Under the pieces are notes generated by a model, which had not been told where the DNA came from, made no database searches, and saw nothing but the letters and a program-made list of their open reading frames with translations. A stretch of DNA of 64,000 bases, taken from assembly GCF_051380875.1 (NCBI RefSeq), contig NZ_JBNYXW010000017.1, positions 62,001 to 126,000 on the forward strand. The letters are read 5' to 3'. This stretch comes from Janthinobacterium sp051380875. Lineage in GTDB: Bacteria > Pseudomonadota > Gammaproteobacteria > Burkholderiales > Burkholderiaceae_D. Each line of letters opens with the position of its first letter. Within the stretch, counting starts at the first letter, position 1. Shown one piece after another: positions 51,949 to 59,797 of this stretch. The translations under genes were made by a program, and so were the position numbers.

Positions 51949-53004
51949 ATGACAACTTTATTCGACCCCATCACCATTGGCAGCCTGCAATTGAAAAACC
52001 GCATCATCATGGCGCCGCTGACGCGTTCGCGCGCCGGCAACCCGGGCCGCGTGCCCAACGCCCTGATGGCCGAGTACTACGCACAGCGCGCCACGGCCGG
52101 CATGATCATTTCGGAAGCGACCGCCGTCACGCCACAAGGCGTGGGCTATGCGGACACGCCAGGCATCTGGTCCGATGAACAGGTGGAAGGCTGGAAACAC
52201 ATCACTCAGGCCGTGCATGACGCGGGCGGCCTGATCGTGCTGCAGCTGTGGCATGTGGGGCGCATTTCCGCGCCGCTCTTCCTCGATGGCGACTTGCCAG
52301 TGGCACCCAGCGCCGTCAAGCCGGCCGGCCATGTCAGCCTGGTGCGCCCGCAACAGGAGTTCGTCACTCCCCGCGCGCTGGACACGCAAGAGATTCCCGG
52401 CATCGTCGCGGCCTACCGCCTTGGCGCCATGAATGCGAAAAAGGCGGGCTTCGATGGCGTGGAAATCCACGGCGCCAACGGTTATCTGCTCGACCAGTTC
52501 CTGCAAGACAGCACCAACTTGCGCACCGACAACTATGGCGGCGCGATTGAAAACCGCGCCCGCCTGATGCTCGAAGTGACGGACGCGTGCATCGACGTAT
52601 GGGGCGCCGACAAGGTCGGCATGCACCTGGCGCCGCGCCGCGATGCGCACGACATGGGCGACTCGAACCCGCGCGCCACCTTCGGCTACGTGGCACGCGA
52701 GCTGGGCAAGCGCGGCATCGCCTTCATCTGCGCACGCGAAGCGCTCGGTGAAGACCGCCTGGGTCCGTACCTGAAAGAGCAATTTGGCGGCGTATACATT
52801 GCCAATGAAAAAATGGACAAGGCAGCCGCCGAAGCCCTGCTGGCGTCCGGCGAAGCCGATGCCGTCGCCTTTGGCCTGTGGTTCATCGCCAACCCGGACT
52901 TGCCAGTCCGCCTGCACCGCGACGCGCCATTGAATCCGCTTAACCCGGCAACCCTGTACGCGCCCGATGCGGCCGGCTACACGGACTATCCGGCACTGGC
53001 CTGA
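51949..53004 (+). CDS. Old Yellow Enzyme family ene-reductase (NemA-like)
   Basis: A 351-residue FMN-dependent reductase of activated alkenes, quinones or nitro compounds. FDPITIGSLQLKNRIIMAPL, LQLWHVGRIS, FDGVEIHGANGYLLDQFLQD and FLQDSTNLRTDNYGGAIENR are standard OYE motifs. It is paired with the ArsR-like gene, suggesting inducible detoxification of electrophiles. Confidence 0.94.
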   Translation: MTTLFDPITIGSLQLKNRIIMAPLTRSRAGNPGRVPNALMAEYYAQRATAGMIISEATAVTPQGVGYADTPGIWSDEQVEGWKHITQAVHDAGGLIVLQLWHVGRISAPLFLDGDLPVAPSAVKPAGHVSLVRPQQEFVTPRALDTQEIPGIVAAYRLGAMNAKKAGFDGVEIHGANGYLLDQFLQDSTNLRTDNYGGAIENRARLMLEVTDACIDVWGADKVGMHLAPRRDAHDMGDSNPRATFGYVARELGKRGIAFICAREALGEDRLGPYLKEQFGGVYIANEKMDKAAAEALLASGEADAVAFGLWFIANPDLPVRLHRDAPLNPLNPATLYAPDAAGYTDYPALA

Positions 53005-53352
53005 GTAGCCGAGTAGCAATTAGCCCTCGCAACGTCCCCTGACGGCGGGCGCAACGATCCTGGCGCTGGCAACGGCGTCACGCTCGCAACGCCCGCCGCT
53101 TTGCTTCCACTCCCTTCGCTCCTTCGCTCCCTGCCCGCTCAACGCCATCGGCACCGCGCCAGACGGACACAGTTAAAATAGCAGTGGAAGTAGCAACAGC
53201 AACAGCCCCGGCACCGCATGAATAGCGGCCTGGGCTGCTTGTCGCCACCGCCAGCCCCGTATAGAATGCGTGCGCAGAATTTTTGCTTCAAGCAGTGGCC
53301 AGCCGCGCCATCGCATCAGAACAGAGACACGCACATATAATAAAGGGTATCC
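53005..53352. other. 348-bp gap with an inverted repeat
   Basis: Contains CGGCGGGC (53043-53050) and GCCCGCCG (53091-53098), 8-bp arms 40 nt apart and 39 bp after the ene-reductase stop, possibly a terminator without T-run. A GCAACG motif recurs nearby. TATAAT at 53336-53341 lies 12 bp before the next gene. No gene recognised. Confidence 0.4.
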
Positions 53353-53964
53353 ATGGACGATTTATTTGTACACACGCGCGATTTGCCGACCTGGCACCAG
53401 CGCTGCGCGCTGCGGCTGCTGCATCTGTTCGGCTGGCGCCTGCGCTTTCGCCCCCTGCCAGGACCGCGTGGCATCGTCGTCGTCTATCCGCACACCTCAA
53501 ACTGGGACTTCATCGTGGGCCTGTTCGGCAAATGGGCGCTGGCCCTGCCGTTCCGCTGGCTGGCGAAAGATTCCCTGTTCCGCGGCCCGCTGGGCAAGGT
53601 GCTGCGCTACCTGGGCGGCGAACCCGTCGACCGCAGCACCACCAGCGGTACGATACAACGCCAGGCCGAGCGCATGCAGGCTGCCCACTGGTATTGGCTG
53701 GCCATCACGCCGGAAGCGACGCGCAGCTACCGCCCGAACTGGAAGAGCGGCTTCTATCACCTGGCCCTGGCCGCCAAGGTGCCTTTATTGCTGGTCTACA
53801 TCGACTATCCAAACAAGGTGCTGGGCGTGGTCGACCATCTGAGCTTGACGGGCGACAAGCAAGCCGACATGGCCGCCATCGCCGCCATCTATGCGGGCCA
53901 CCAGGGCTTGCATCCTGAAAACGCGGCCCCCATCGTGTTGTCCGACAAGCGCCCCGGCGCCTAA
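53353..53964 (+). CDS. PlsC-like acyltransferase
   Basis: A 203-residue enzyme of the 1-acyl-glycerol-3-phosphate acyltransferase type. VYPHTSNWDFIVG is the catalytic HX4D motif, FRGPLGKVLRYLGGEPVDR is block II, and ITPEATRSYRPNWKSGFYHL replaces the classical EGTRS block. It may acylate a lysolipid or ornithine-type lipid rather than glycerophosphate. AAGGG precedes the ATG. It overlaps ureJ tail-to-tail by four bases. Confidence 0.85.
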   Translation: MDDLFVHTRDLPTWHQRCALRLLHLFGWRLRFRPLPGPRGIVVVYPHTSNWDFIVGLFGKWALALPFRWLAKDSLFRGPLGKVLRYLGGEPVDRSTTSGTIQRQAERMQAAHWYWLAITPEATRSYRPNWKSGFYHLALAAKVPLLLVYIDYPNKVLGVVDHLSLTGDKQADMAAIAAIYAGHQGLHPENAAPIVLSDKRPGA

Positions 53965-54521
53965 GCCACCCCCATCAGCACCACGCCGGCGGCCGCCAGG
54001 GCCACGCCGGCCAGGCGCAGCAAGCGCTCGGCCATCACCTGGCCGATGCAACGCCCCGCCAACAGCAGCATGGCCGAGGCCAGCATGAAGCCGAACGCGG
54101 CCGATGCGGCAGGAAGTTCTTGCCCATGCGCATTGCCATGCGCCAGCGCAAACGCCCCCACGAGTAGCATGCCCAGCCAGTTCGGCATGGCCAGCGCCAG
54201 CGCGATGGCCAGCCCCACCAGCGCCACTGTGGCGGCGATGCCCGTTTCCAACCCGGGAAGGGTCAAGCCAGCCATGCCGGCCAGCGCACCGAACAGCATC
54301 ATGCCGAGAAAGGTGGCAGGCTGCGCCAGGCCGCGGCGCTGCTGGCCGCCCCAGATGCCCACGCCCAGCATGGCCAGCAAATGGTTGATGCCCGTCAATG
54401 GATGGGCCAGGCCAGCCAGGAAGCCCGCATTGTCGCCATGGCCGGGATGGGCCATGGCGGGCAAGGCCAGCAGGCACAACGCGGCCACGGCCGTCGTTTG
54501 CTGCAAAAATCGTTTCGTCAT
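53961..54521 (-). CDS. ureJ: HupE/UreJ-family membrane protein
   Basis: A 186-residue protein with a signal peptide (TTAVAALCLLALPAMA) and six hydrophobic segments. HPGHGDNAGFLAGLAHPLTGINHLLAM is split over two His-rich motifs that may bind nickel, and AFALAHGNAHGQEL is the third. It probably brings nickel across the inner or outer face for urease. Its ATG overlaps the ureG stop (TGATG), so it is the last gene of the urease operon. Confidence 0.9.
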   Translation of the reverse strand: MTKRFLQQTTAVAALCLLALPAMAHPGHGDNAGFLAGLAHPLTGINHLLAMLGVGIWGGQQRRGLAQPATFLGMMLFGALAGMAGLTLPGLETGIAATVALVGLAIALALAMPNWLGMLLVGAFALAHGNAHGQELPAASAAFGFMLASAMLLLAGRCIGQVMAERLLRLAGVALAAAGVVLMGVA

Positions 54522-55156
54522 CACATCGCCTTGTTCGGTTGATCGAGCAAACCTTGCTCGCGGATAAAATCGATCACCACCTGCACGCCGTCGCCGCTGC
54601 GCAGGTTGGTAAACACGAATGGACGCTCGCCGCGCATGCGTTTGGCGTCCTGCGCCATCACGTCCAGGTTGGCTCCCACATACGGCGCCAGGTCCGTCTT
54701 GTTGATAATGAGCAAGTCCGAGCGCGTGATGCCGGGGCCGCCCTTGCGCGGAATCTTTTCGCCGCCGGCCACGTCGATCACGTAGATCGTCAGGTCCGAC
54801 AATTCCGGGCTGAAGGTGGCGGCCAGGTTATCGCCGCCCGATTCGACCAGGATCAAGTCGAGTGCGGGAAAGTCGGCCTGCATGCGCGCGATCGCTTCGA
54901 GATTGATGGAGGCGTCTTCGCGAATCGCCGTGTGCGGGCAGCCGCCCGTCTCCACACCCATCAGGCGCTCGGCCGGCAAGGCATCGGCGCGCAGCAGGAT
55001 TTCCATGTCCTCCTTGGTATAGATGTCATTCGTGATGACGGCCATGTCATAGCGCGCGCGCATGCCTTTGCACAGCATTTCGCACAGGGCCGTCTTGCCC
55101 GAGCCGACGGGCCCGCCAATACCCACGCGCAGTGGATTCGATGTGATGGATGTCAT
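54521..55156 (-). CDS. ureG: Urease accessory GTPase UreG
   Basis: A 211-residue SIMIBI GTPase delivering nickel to urease. P-loop VGIGGPVGSGKTAL, the nickel-binding TGGCPHTAI (CPH motif), and ESGGDNLAATFSPEL are present. A Met eight codons earlier exists, but GGCGAG just before this ATG and alignment length favour it. Works with UreE, UreF and UreD, all encoded upstream. Confidence 0.95.
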   Translation of the reverse strand: MTSITSNPLRVGIGGPVGSGKTALCEMLCKGMRARYDMAVITNDIYTKEDMEILLRADALPAERLMGVETGGCPHTAIREDASINLEAIARMQADFPALDLILVESGGDNLAATFSPELSDLTIYVIDVAGGEKIPRKGGPGITRSDLLIINKTDLAPYVGANLDVMAQDAKRMRGERPFVFTNLRSGDGVQVVIDFIREQGLLDQPNKAM

Positions 55157-55190
55157 GTTCTCGCCTTTTTCTTGTGTCATGATTGTGTGA

Positions 55191-55871
55191 TCAGGAGCGG
55201 TACAGCCGGCTGTACTGCACTTCGTGCCGCATCGACAGCAGCGACAGGCCCGGCGCCCAGTTGCCCATCTCGTCGTCCTGCAAGGTGCGTGCCGTCAGGG
55301 CCGCCGCTTCCAGCTCGGGGCGCAGCGACAACAGCAGGCGCTGGCCCGCCACCTGCCCCAGCGGCACCGATTTCACGCACACCAGCACCTGGTTTTCGGC
55401 CCAGGCAAACAGCATGGCCAGCAGCGCTTCTTCGCGCGGAATGGCCAGCGCCGCCACGGCGCAGGCATACGCGGTGGGCAAGGCCACTTCCGGCTGGCCT
55501 TGCAGCATGTCGATCAATACGCCATCGGCTACGCCCAGTTCGGCCAGCAGCTTTGTCAGCGAATAGCCCATCTGGATGGTCTCGGCGCGAAACTCCGCCG
55601 TGTCGCGCGAGGCGATGAAGCGCTCGCTCCAGCGCTGCACGGCGCATATATCCTGCTCCTCAAACGCCTGCATCAGGCGCCAGCACAGCGGCGCTTCCCA
55701 GCGCGCCACCACCTGCATCAAATGCTGCGCGATCCAGCTGCGCGCCGTGGCCGCATCGTGCACCAGGGTCGATTCGAGCGCCGCCTCCAGCCCCTGCGAA
55801 TAGCTGTAGGCGCCAATCGGCAAGGCAGGACTGGCAAACTGCAGCAAGTGCAGCAGGGCCGACGCCTGCAT
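55191..55871 (-). CDS. ureF: Urease accessory protein UreF
   Basis: A 226-residue all-helical protein that binds UreD and UreG on apo-urease. SPALPIGAYSYSQGLEAALE and GCYSY-like helix pairs, and the C-terminal MRHEVQYSRLYRS, match UreF. The ATG overlaps the ureE stop by one base (TGATG). A GTG codon just before is an alternative start. Confidence 0.94.
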   Translation of the reverse strand: MQASALLHLLQFASPALPIGAYSYSQGLEAALESTLVHDAATARSWIAQHLMQVVARWEAPLCWRLMQAFEEQDICAVQRWSERFIASRDTAEFRAETIQMGYSLTKLLAELGVADGVLIDMLQGQPEVALPTAYACAVAALAIPREEALLAMLFAWAENQVLVCVKSVPLGQVAGQRLLLSLRPELEAAALTARTLQDDEMGNWAPGLSLLSMRHEVQYSRLYRS

Positions 55872-56395
55872 CACGGGGCGCCTGGCGTATCGCCGGGGCG
55901 GTGGATTTTCTGCCGCAGCGGCACGGGCGCCAGCAAGTGCGGTCCATGGCCGTCATGGTGGCCATGGCCGCCGCCATACGCGCCCGCCTCCGGCTCGAAC
56001 GGCGCGCTTTCCTCCGTCACGCTGGCGTGCAAGCCTTCCAGCATCTCTTTCAAGACGACGTCCTTGCGTATGCGCAAGAAGCCGTCGCCCACCTGCGCCT
56101 GCGTGTGCCGGTTGCCCAGGTGGAAAGCGCAGCGCAGCAAGGTATGTGCGTCCGCGCAGCGCACCAGGTAGGTCGGTTCGCGCGCGGCGACGATCTGCAC
56201 CACCTGCCCTTCCGGGCCCGTCATGCGTTCGCCGTCGCGCAGCACCGTGCCGCGCACGGTGAACACGGCCACCGCGTCGCCATTCGACAGCACGGCGCGC
56301 AGCCGGCATTTTTCCCGCTGGTCATACGGCAGCACCAGTTGCGCGAACGGCGCGCGGTCGTCGCCGGCCCCCAGTTTGGTATGCAATGTGAGCAT
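55871..56395 (-). CDS. ureE: Urease nickel metallochaperone UreE
   Basis: A 174-residue protein. The N-terminal domain binds peptides (LVLPYDQREKCRLRAVLSNG), the central domain has AYHLGNRH-like CAFHLGNRHTQAQV, and the tail carries the His cluster GGGHGHHDGHGPH for nickel storage. It lies 12 bp after ureC and overlaps ureF. Confidence 0.94.
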   Translation of the reverse strand: MLTLHTKLGAGDDRAPFAQLVLPYDQREKCRLRAVLSNGDAVAVFTVRGTVLRDGERMTGPEGQVVQIVAAREPTYLVRCADAHTLLRCAFHLGNRHTQAQVGDGFLRIRKDVVLKEMLEGLHASVTEESAPFEPEAGAYGGGHGHHDGHGPHLLAPVPLRQKIHRPGDTPGAP

Positions 56396-56407
56396 GATCT
56401 CTCCTGC

Positions 56408-58108
56408 TTAGAATAGAAAATAGCGCTGCGCCATCGGCAGCACGCTGGCCGCTTCGCACACCAGCAGCTGGCCGTCGGCGCGCACGGCATAGGTTTCCGG
56501 GTCCACTTCCATGTGCGGCGTGGCGCTGTTATGGATCATGTCGTGCTTGCGCAGGCCGCGCATGTTCTTCACGGCAATGACGGATTTGTTCAGTTTGAGC
56601 TGGTGGCCAATATCGAGGTCGTAGGCCGCCTGCGAGACAAAGGTAAACGACTTTTTCAGGCCGCCGCCAAAGGCGCCGAACATCATGCGGTAGTGCACGG
56701 GCTGCGGCGTGGGAATCGAGGCATTCGGGTCGCCCATCTGCGCGGCCGCGATCATGCCACCCTTGAGTATCATCGATGGCTTGACGCCGAAAAAGGCGGG
56801 CTTCCACAGCACGATGTCGGCGATCTTGCCCGCCTCGATGGAACCGACCACATGCGAAATGCCGTGCGTGATGGCCGGGTTGATGGTGTACTTGGCGATA
56901 TAGCGCTTGGCGCGGAAATTGTCGCTGCGCGCCGTGTCGGGCGCCAGGGCGCCCCGCTGCACCTTCATCTTATGCGCCGTCTGCCAGGTGCGCATGATCA
57001 CTTCGCCGACGCGGCCCATGGCTTGCGAATCGGACGACATCATGGAAATGGCGCCGATATCGTGCAAAATATCTTCGGCGGCGATGGTTTCGCGGCGGAT
57101 GCGCGACTCGGCAAAGGCCACGTCTTCGGCAATCGCCGGGTCCAGGTGGTGGCACACCATCAGCATGTCCAGGTGCTCGTCGAGCGTGTTGACGGTAAAC
57201 GGGCGCGTGGGATTGGTCGACGATGGCAGCACGTTGGACTGGCCCACGGCGGCGATGATGTCGGGCGCATGGCCGCCGCCCGCCCCTTCCGTGTGAAACG
57301 TGTGGATGGTGCGGTCCTTGAAGGCGGCCAGCGTGTGTTCGAGAAATCCCCCCTCGTTGAGGGTATCGCTGTGCAGTGCCACCTGCACGTCCATGCGGTC
57401 GGCCACCGACAGGCAATTGTCGATGGCGGCCGGCGTGCTGCCCCAGTCTTCGTGCAGTTTCAGGCCGATGGCGCCCGCGCGCACCTGCTCTTCGAGCGGC
57501 AGCGGCAGGCTGACGTTACCCTTGCCCATGAAGCCCAGGTTCATGGGAAAGGCGTCGGCCGCCGCCAGCATGGCATGCAAATGCCACGGCCCCGGCGTGC
57601 AGGTGGTCGCCGCCGTGCCAACGGCCGGCCCCGTGCCGCCGCCCAGCATGGTGGTCACGCCGCTCATCAGGGCTTCTTCGATCTGCTGCGGGCAGATAAA
57701 ATGGATATGCGTGTCGACGCCGCCAGCGGTGACGATCATGCCTTCGCCGGCGATGATTTCCGTGGCGCCGCCGATGGCCAGGGTGACGCCGGGCTGGATG
57801 TCGGGGTTGCCCGCCTTGCCGATGCCGAAGATCAGGCCATTTTTCAGGCCGATGTCGGCTTTCACGATGCCCCAGTGGTCGAGGATGACGGCGTTCGTGA
57901 TGACGGTATCCATCACCTCGGCCGCGCAGCGCTGCGATTGGCCCATGCCATCGCGGATCACCTTACCGCCGCCGAATTTCACTTCTTCGCCATAAATGGC
58001 GTAGTCATGCTCGATCTCGATGAACAGTTCCGTGTCGGCAAGGCGGATGCGATCACCCTTGGTGGGGCCGAACATCTCGGCATACGCGCTGCGGGCAATT
58101 GTTGCCAT
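56408..58108 (-). CDS. ureC: Urease alpha subunit UreC
   Basis: A 566-residue catalytic subunit hydrolysing urea to ammonia and carbamate. All active-site residues are at Klebsiella numbering: His134 and His136 (THIHF), carbamylated Lys217 (GLKLHED), His219, His246, His272, Cys319/His320 on the flap (MVCHHLD) and Asp360. GGGATTGAG precedes the ATG. The frame continues upstream only as a shadow of ureB. Start one base after the ureB stop. Confidence 0.98.
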   Translation of the reverse strand: MATIARSAYAEMFGPTKGDRIRLADTELFIEIEHDYAIYGEEVKFGGGKVIRDGMGQSQRCAAEVMDTVITNAVILDHWGIVKADIGLKNGLIFGIGKAGNPDIQPGVTLAIGGATEIIAGEGMIVTAGGVDTHIHFICPQQIEEALMSGVTTMLGGGTGPAVGTAATTCTPGPWHLHAMLAAADAFPMNLGFMGKGNVSLPLPLEEQVRAGAIGLKLHEDWGSTPAAIDNCLSVADRMDVQVALHSDTLNEGGFLEHTLAAFKDRTIHTFHTEGAGGGHAPDIIAAVGQSNVLPSSTNPTRPFTVNTLDEHLDMLMVCHHLDPAIAEDVAFAESRIRRETIAAEDILHDIGAISMMSSDSQAMGRVGEVIMRTWQTAHKMKVQRGALAPDTARSDNFRAKRYIAKYTINPAITHGISHVVGSIEAGKIADIVLWKPAFFGVKPSMILKGGMIAAAQMGDPNASIPTPQPVHYRMMFGAFGGGLKKSFTFVSQAAYDLDIGHQLKLNKSVIAVKNMRGLRKHDMIHNSATPHMEVDPETYAVRADGQLLVCEAASVLPMAQRYFLF

Positions 58109-58109
58109 C

Positions 58110-58439
58110 TCAATCCCTTCCCGGTGGAGTGTCTTGCAATGCGCCCATGACTTCTCCATTGAAGCCGTAGACCTTGCGTTCGCCCGCCAGCGCCACCAGC
58201 TCCACCGTGCGCTGCTGGCCCGGCTCGAAGCGCACGGCGGTGCCGGCCGTGATATTGAGGCGCATGCCATAGGCGCGCCAGCGCTCGAACGACAGCGCCG
58301 GGTTGACTTCAAAAAAGTGGAAGTGCGAGCCAACCTGTATCGGCCGGTCGCCCCGGTTGGCCACCACCACGGTGGCCGTGGCGCGGCCCTCATTGAGGCT
58401 GATTTCGCCTTCTTCCAATCTGTATTCGCCTGGTATCAT
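58110..58439 (-). CDS. ureB: Urease beta subunit UreB
   Basis: A 109-residue structural subunit, normal length. MIPGEYRLEEGEISLNEGR, GDRPIQVGSHFHFFEVN and MRLNITAGTAVRFEPGQ are conserved. GAAGGAGAGCGAC fixes the start. Forms the (alpha-beta-gamma)3 enzyme. Confidence 0.97.
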   Translation of the reverse strand: MIPGEYRLEEGEISLNEGRATATVVVANRGDRPIQVGSHFHFFEVNPALSFERWRAYGMRLNITAGTAVRFEPGQQRTVELVALAGERKVYGFNGEVMGALQDTPPGRD

Positions 58440-58450
58440 GTCGCTCTCCT

Positions 58451-58753
58451 TCAGGGTATCGGGTGGTGCACGGTCACCAGCTTGCTGCCATCGGGGAAGG
58501 TCGCTTCCACCTGGATGTCGGGGATCATCTCGGCGATGCCATCCATGACGTCTGCGCGCGAAAGTATCTTTGCGCCGTCCGACATCAGCTGCGCCACCGA
58601 CTTGCCATCGCGCGCGCCTTCCATGATGGCCGCGCTGATCAGCGCCACCGCTTCCGGATAATTCAGTTTCAAGCCGCGCGCCAGGCGCCGCTCGGCCAGC
58701 AATGCGGCCGTAAAAATGAGCAGCTTGTCTTTTTCGCGTGGGGTCAGGTCCAT
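58451..58753 (-). CDS. ureA: Urease gamma subunit UreA
   Basis: A 100-residue subunit of standard length. MDLTPREKDKLLIFTAALLA and RGLKLNYPEAVALISAAIME are diagnostic, and it ends with DIQVEATFPDGSKLVTVHHP. It is 11 bp before ureB and 26 bp after ureD. Confidence 0.97.
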   Translation of the reverse strand: MDLTPREKDKLLIFTAALLAERRLARGLKLNYPEAVALISAAIMEGARDGKSVAQLMSDGAKILSRADVMDGIAEMIPDIQVEATFPDGSKLVTVHHPIP

Positions 58754-58779
58754 GTTTTTCCTTGTTATGCTCAATACGT

Positions 58780-59646
58780 TCAGGTATTCCAGCTGCGCGG
58801 AACAAAGGCGGCGCGTCCCAGCATGGCGGGGCGCAGCAATTGCCATGCGGCCAGCATGATGCGGCGCGCCGCCTCGCTGTCGCCGCACAACAGGCGCACC
58901 ACCACCAGCGATTTCATCTGCGTGGCGCCAAACACGGCGCCCATCGGCACATTGATCTCGCGCAAGGCCGCCAGCACGGCGGGGGCAATCGGCGTGCCGA
59001 CGGCAATCAGGGTGGCGCACACCGTGTGGCCGGCCAGGCCCAGCGGGCTGGCCATCAGCGCGCCGCCAGCGGCCAGCACGCCTTGCTCCCACCACAACAG
59101 CTTGCCGCCGCGGCGAATCTGCACTTGCTGGGCGATGCTGCCGCTCTTGAAAATTTCGCCCGCAGCGCTGCGGCCCAGGCAAACGATATCGCAGCCGATA
59201 TAGCTGGCATCGACCGCCAGTTCTACTTCGTGACGCAGGCGCACGCTGGCCTGGTCGAAGAAGATGCTCTCCTGCGGCATCCACTCGATGGCCGCACCGG
59301 CACCCGCGCGCAGCACGATGTGCTGGCCCGAGACATGGCCATTCGCGCGGTACCACTTGGCGGCCCCTGGCGAAGTGAGAAAGGCGTGCGCGCCGTCGCC
59401 CACCGTGGCGTCGACGGCCAGCTGGTCGCCGCCCACCACGCCACCGGGCGGATGAATGACAATGGCGTGGCAGACGCCGTCGCCTTCCGGGTACAGGGGC
59501 TTTTGCACGCGCAAGGGGCCGCTGTGCGTGCGTTCGACCAGGCGGCTGACGCCATCGTGCAGCGCAAACCCCAGGCGCAGGTGCGCCTGCCAGGCGCTGT
59601 GCGCGCCGGCATCAAAAGGCAATACAGGGTGGGGGCTGTCTGGCAT
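58780..59646 (-). CDS. ureD: Urease accessory protein UreD
   Basis: A 288-residue scaffold that binds apo-urease during nickel insertion. RTHSGPLRVQKPLYPEG, HPPGGVVGGDQL, GAAKWYRANG and EWMPQESIFFD are UreD motifs. A TTG three codons earlier is an alternative start. No strong ribosome site. It is the first gene of ureDABCEFGJ and follows a sigma-54-type promoter by about 20 nt of leader. Confidence 0.95.
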   Translation of the reverse strand: MPDSPHPVLPFDAGAHSAWQAHLRLGFALHDGVSRLVERTHSGPLRVQKPLYPEGDGVCHAIVIHPPGGVVGGDQLAVDATVGDGAHAFLTSPGAAKWYRANGHVSGQHIVLRAGAGAAIEWMPQESIFFDQASVRLRHEVELAVDASYIGCDIVCLGRSAAGEIFKSGSIAQQVQIRRGGKLLWWEQGVLAAGGALMASPLGLAGHTVCATLIAVGTPIAPAVLAALREINVPMGAVFGATQMKSLVVVRLLCGDSEAARRIMLAAWQLLRPAMLGRAAFVPRSWNT

Positions 59647-59677
59647 GCACTGCAATCGTATAAATAACGATTACTTA

Positions 59678-59693
59678 AGCAGGATATGTGCCA
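59678..59693 (-). promoter_or_regulatory. Sigma-54-type promoter of the urease operon
   Basis: The minus strand reads TGGCACATATCCTGCT: GG and GC are exactly 10 nt apart, with TGGCAC perfect and CTGCT in place of TTGCA. The expected start is near 59667, giving about 20 nt of leader before ureD. Confidence 0.65.
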
Positions 59694-59741
59694 GCTTCAG
59701 GAAAGGAAAACGTGAGAATCATGCACCGGGAAGCGGCAAGC

Positions 59742-59756
59742 GCACTGCAACAGTGC
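59742..59756. promoter_or_regulatory. NtrC-like enhancer site upstream of ureD
   Basis: GCACTGCAACAGTGC matches GCAC-N7-GTGC, the core of NtrC binding sites, and is a near-perfect palindrome. It is centred about 80 bp upstream of the predicted sigma-54 start, a usual enhancer position. Confidence 0.55.
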
Positions 59757-59797
59757 ATGCGCCGCACTGCGCTACAGGCTGGAAAACGGCGCAGCGC

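Noticed and set aside
58109..58393. Upstream extension of the ureC frame
   Set aside because: It overlaps ureB in another frame and has Arg/Ser/Trp-rich shadow sequence; the ATG at 58108 has a ribosome site and the family-standard start.
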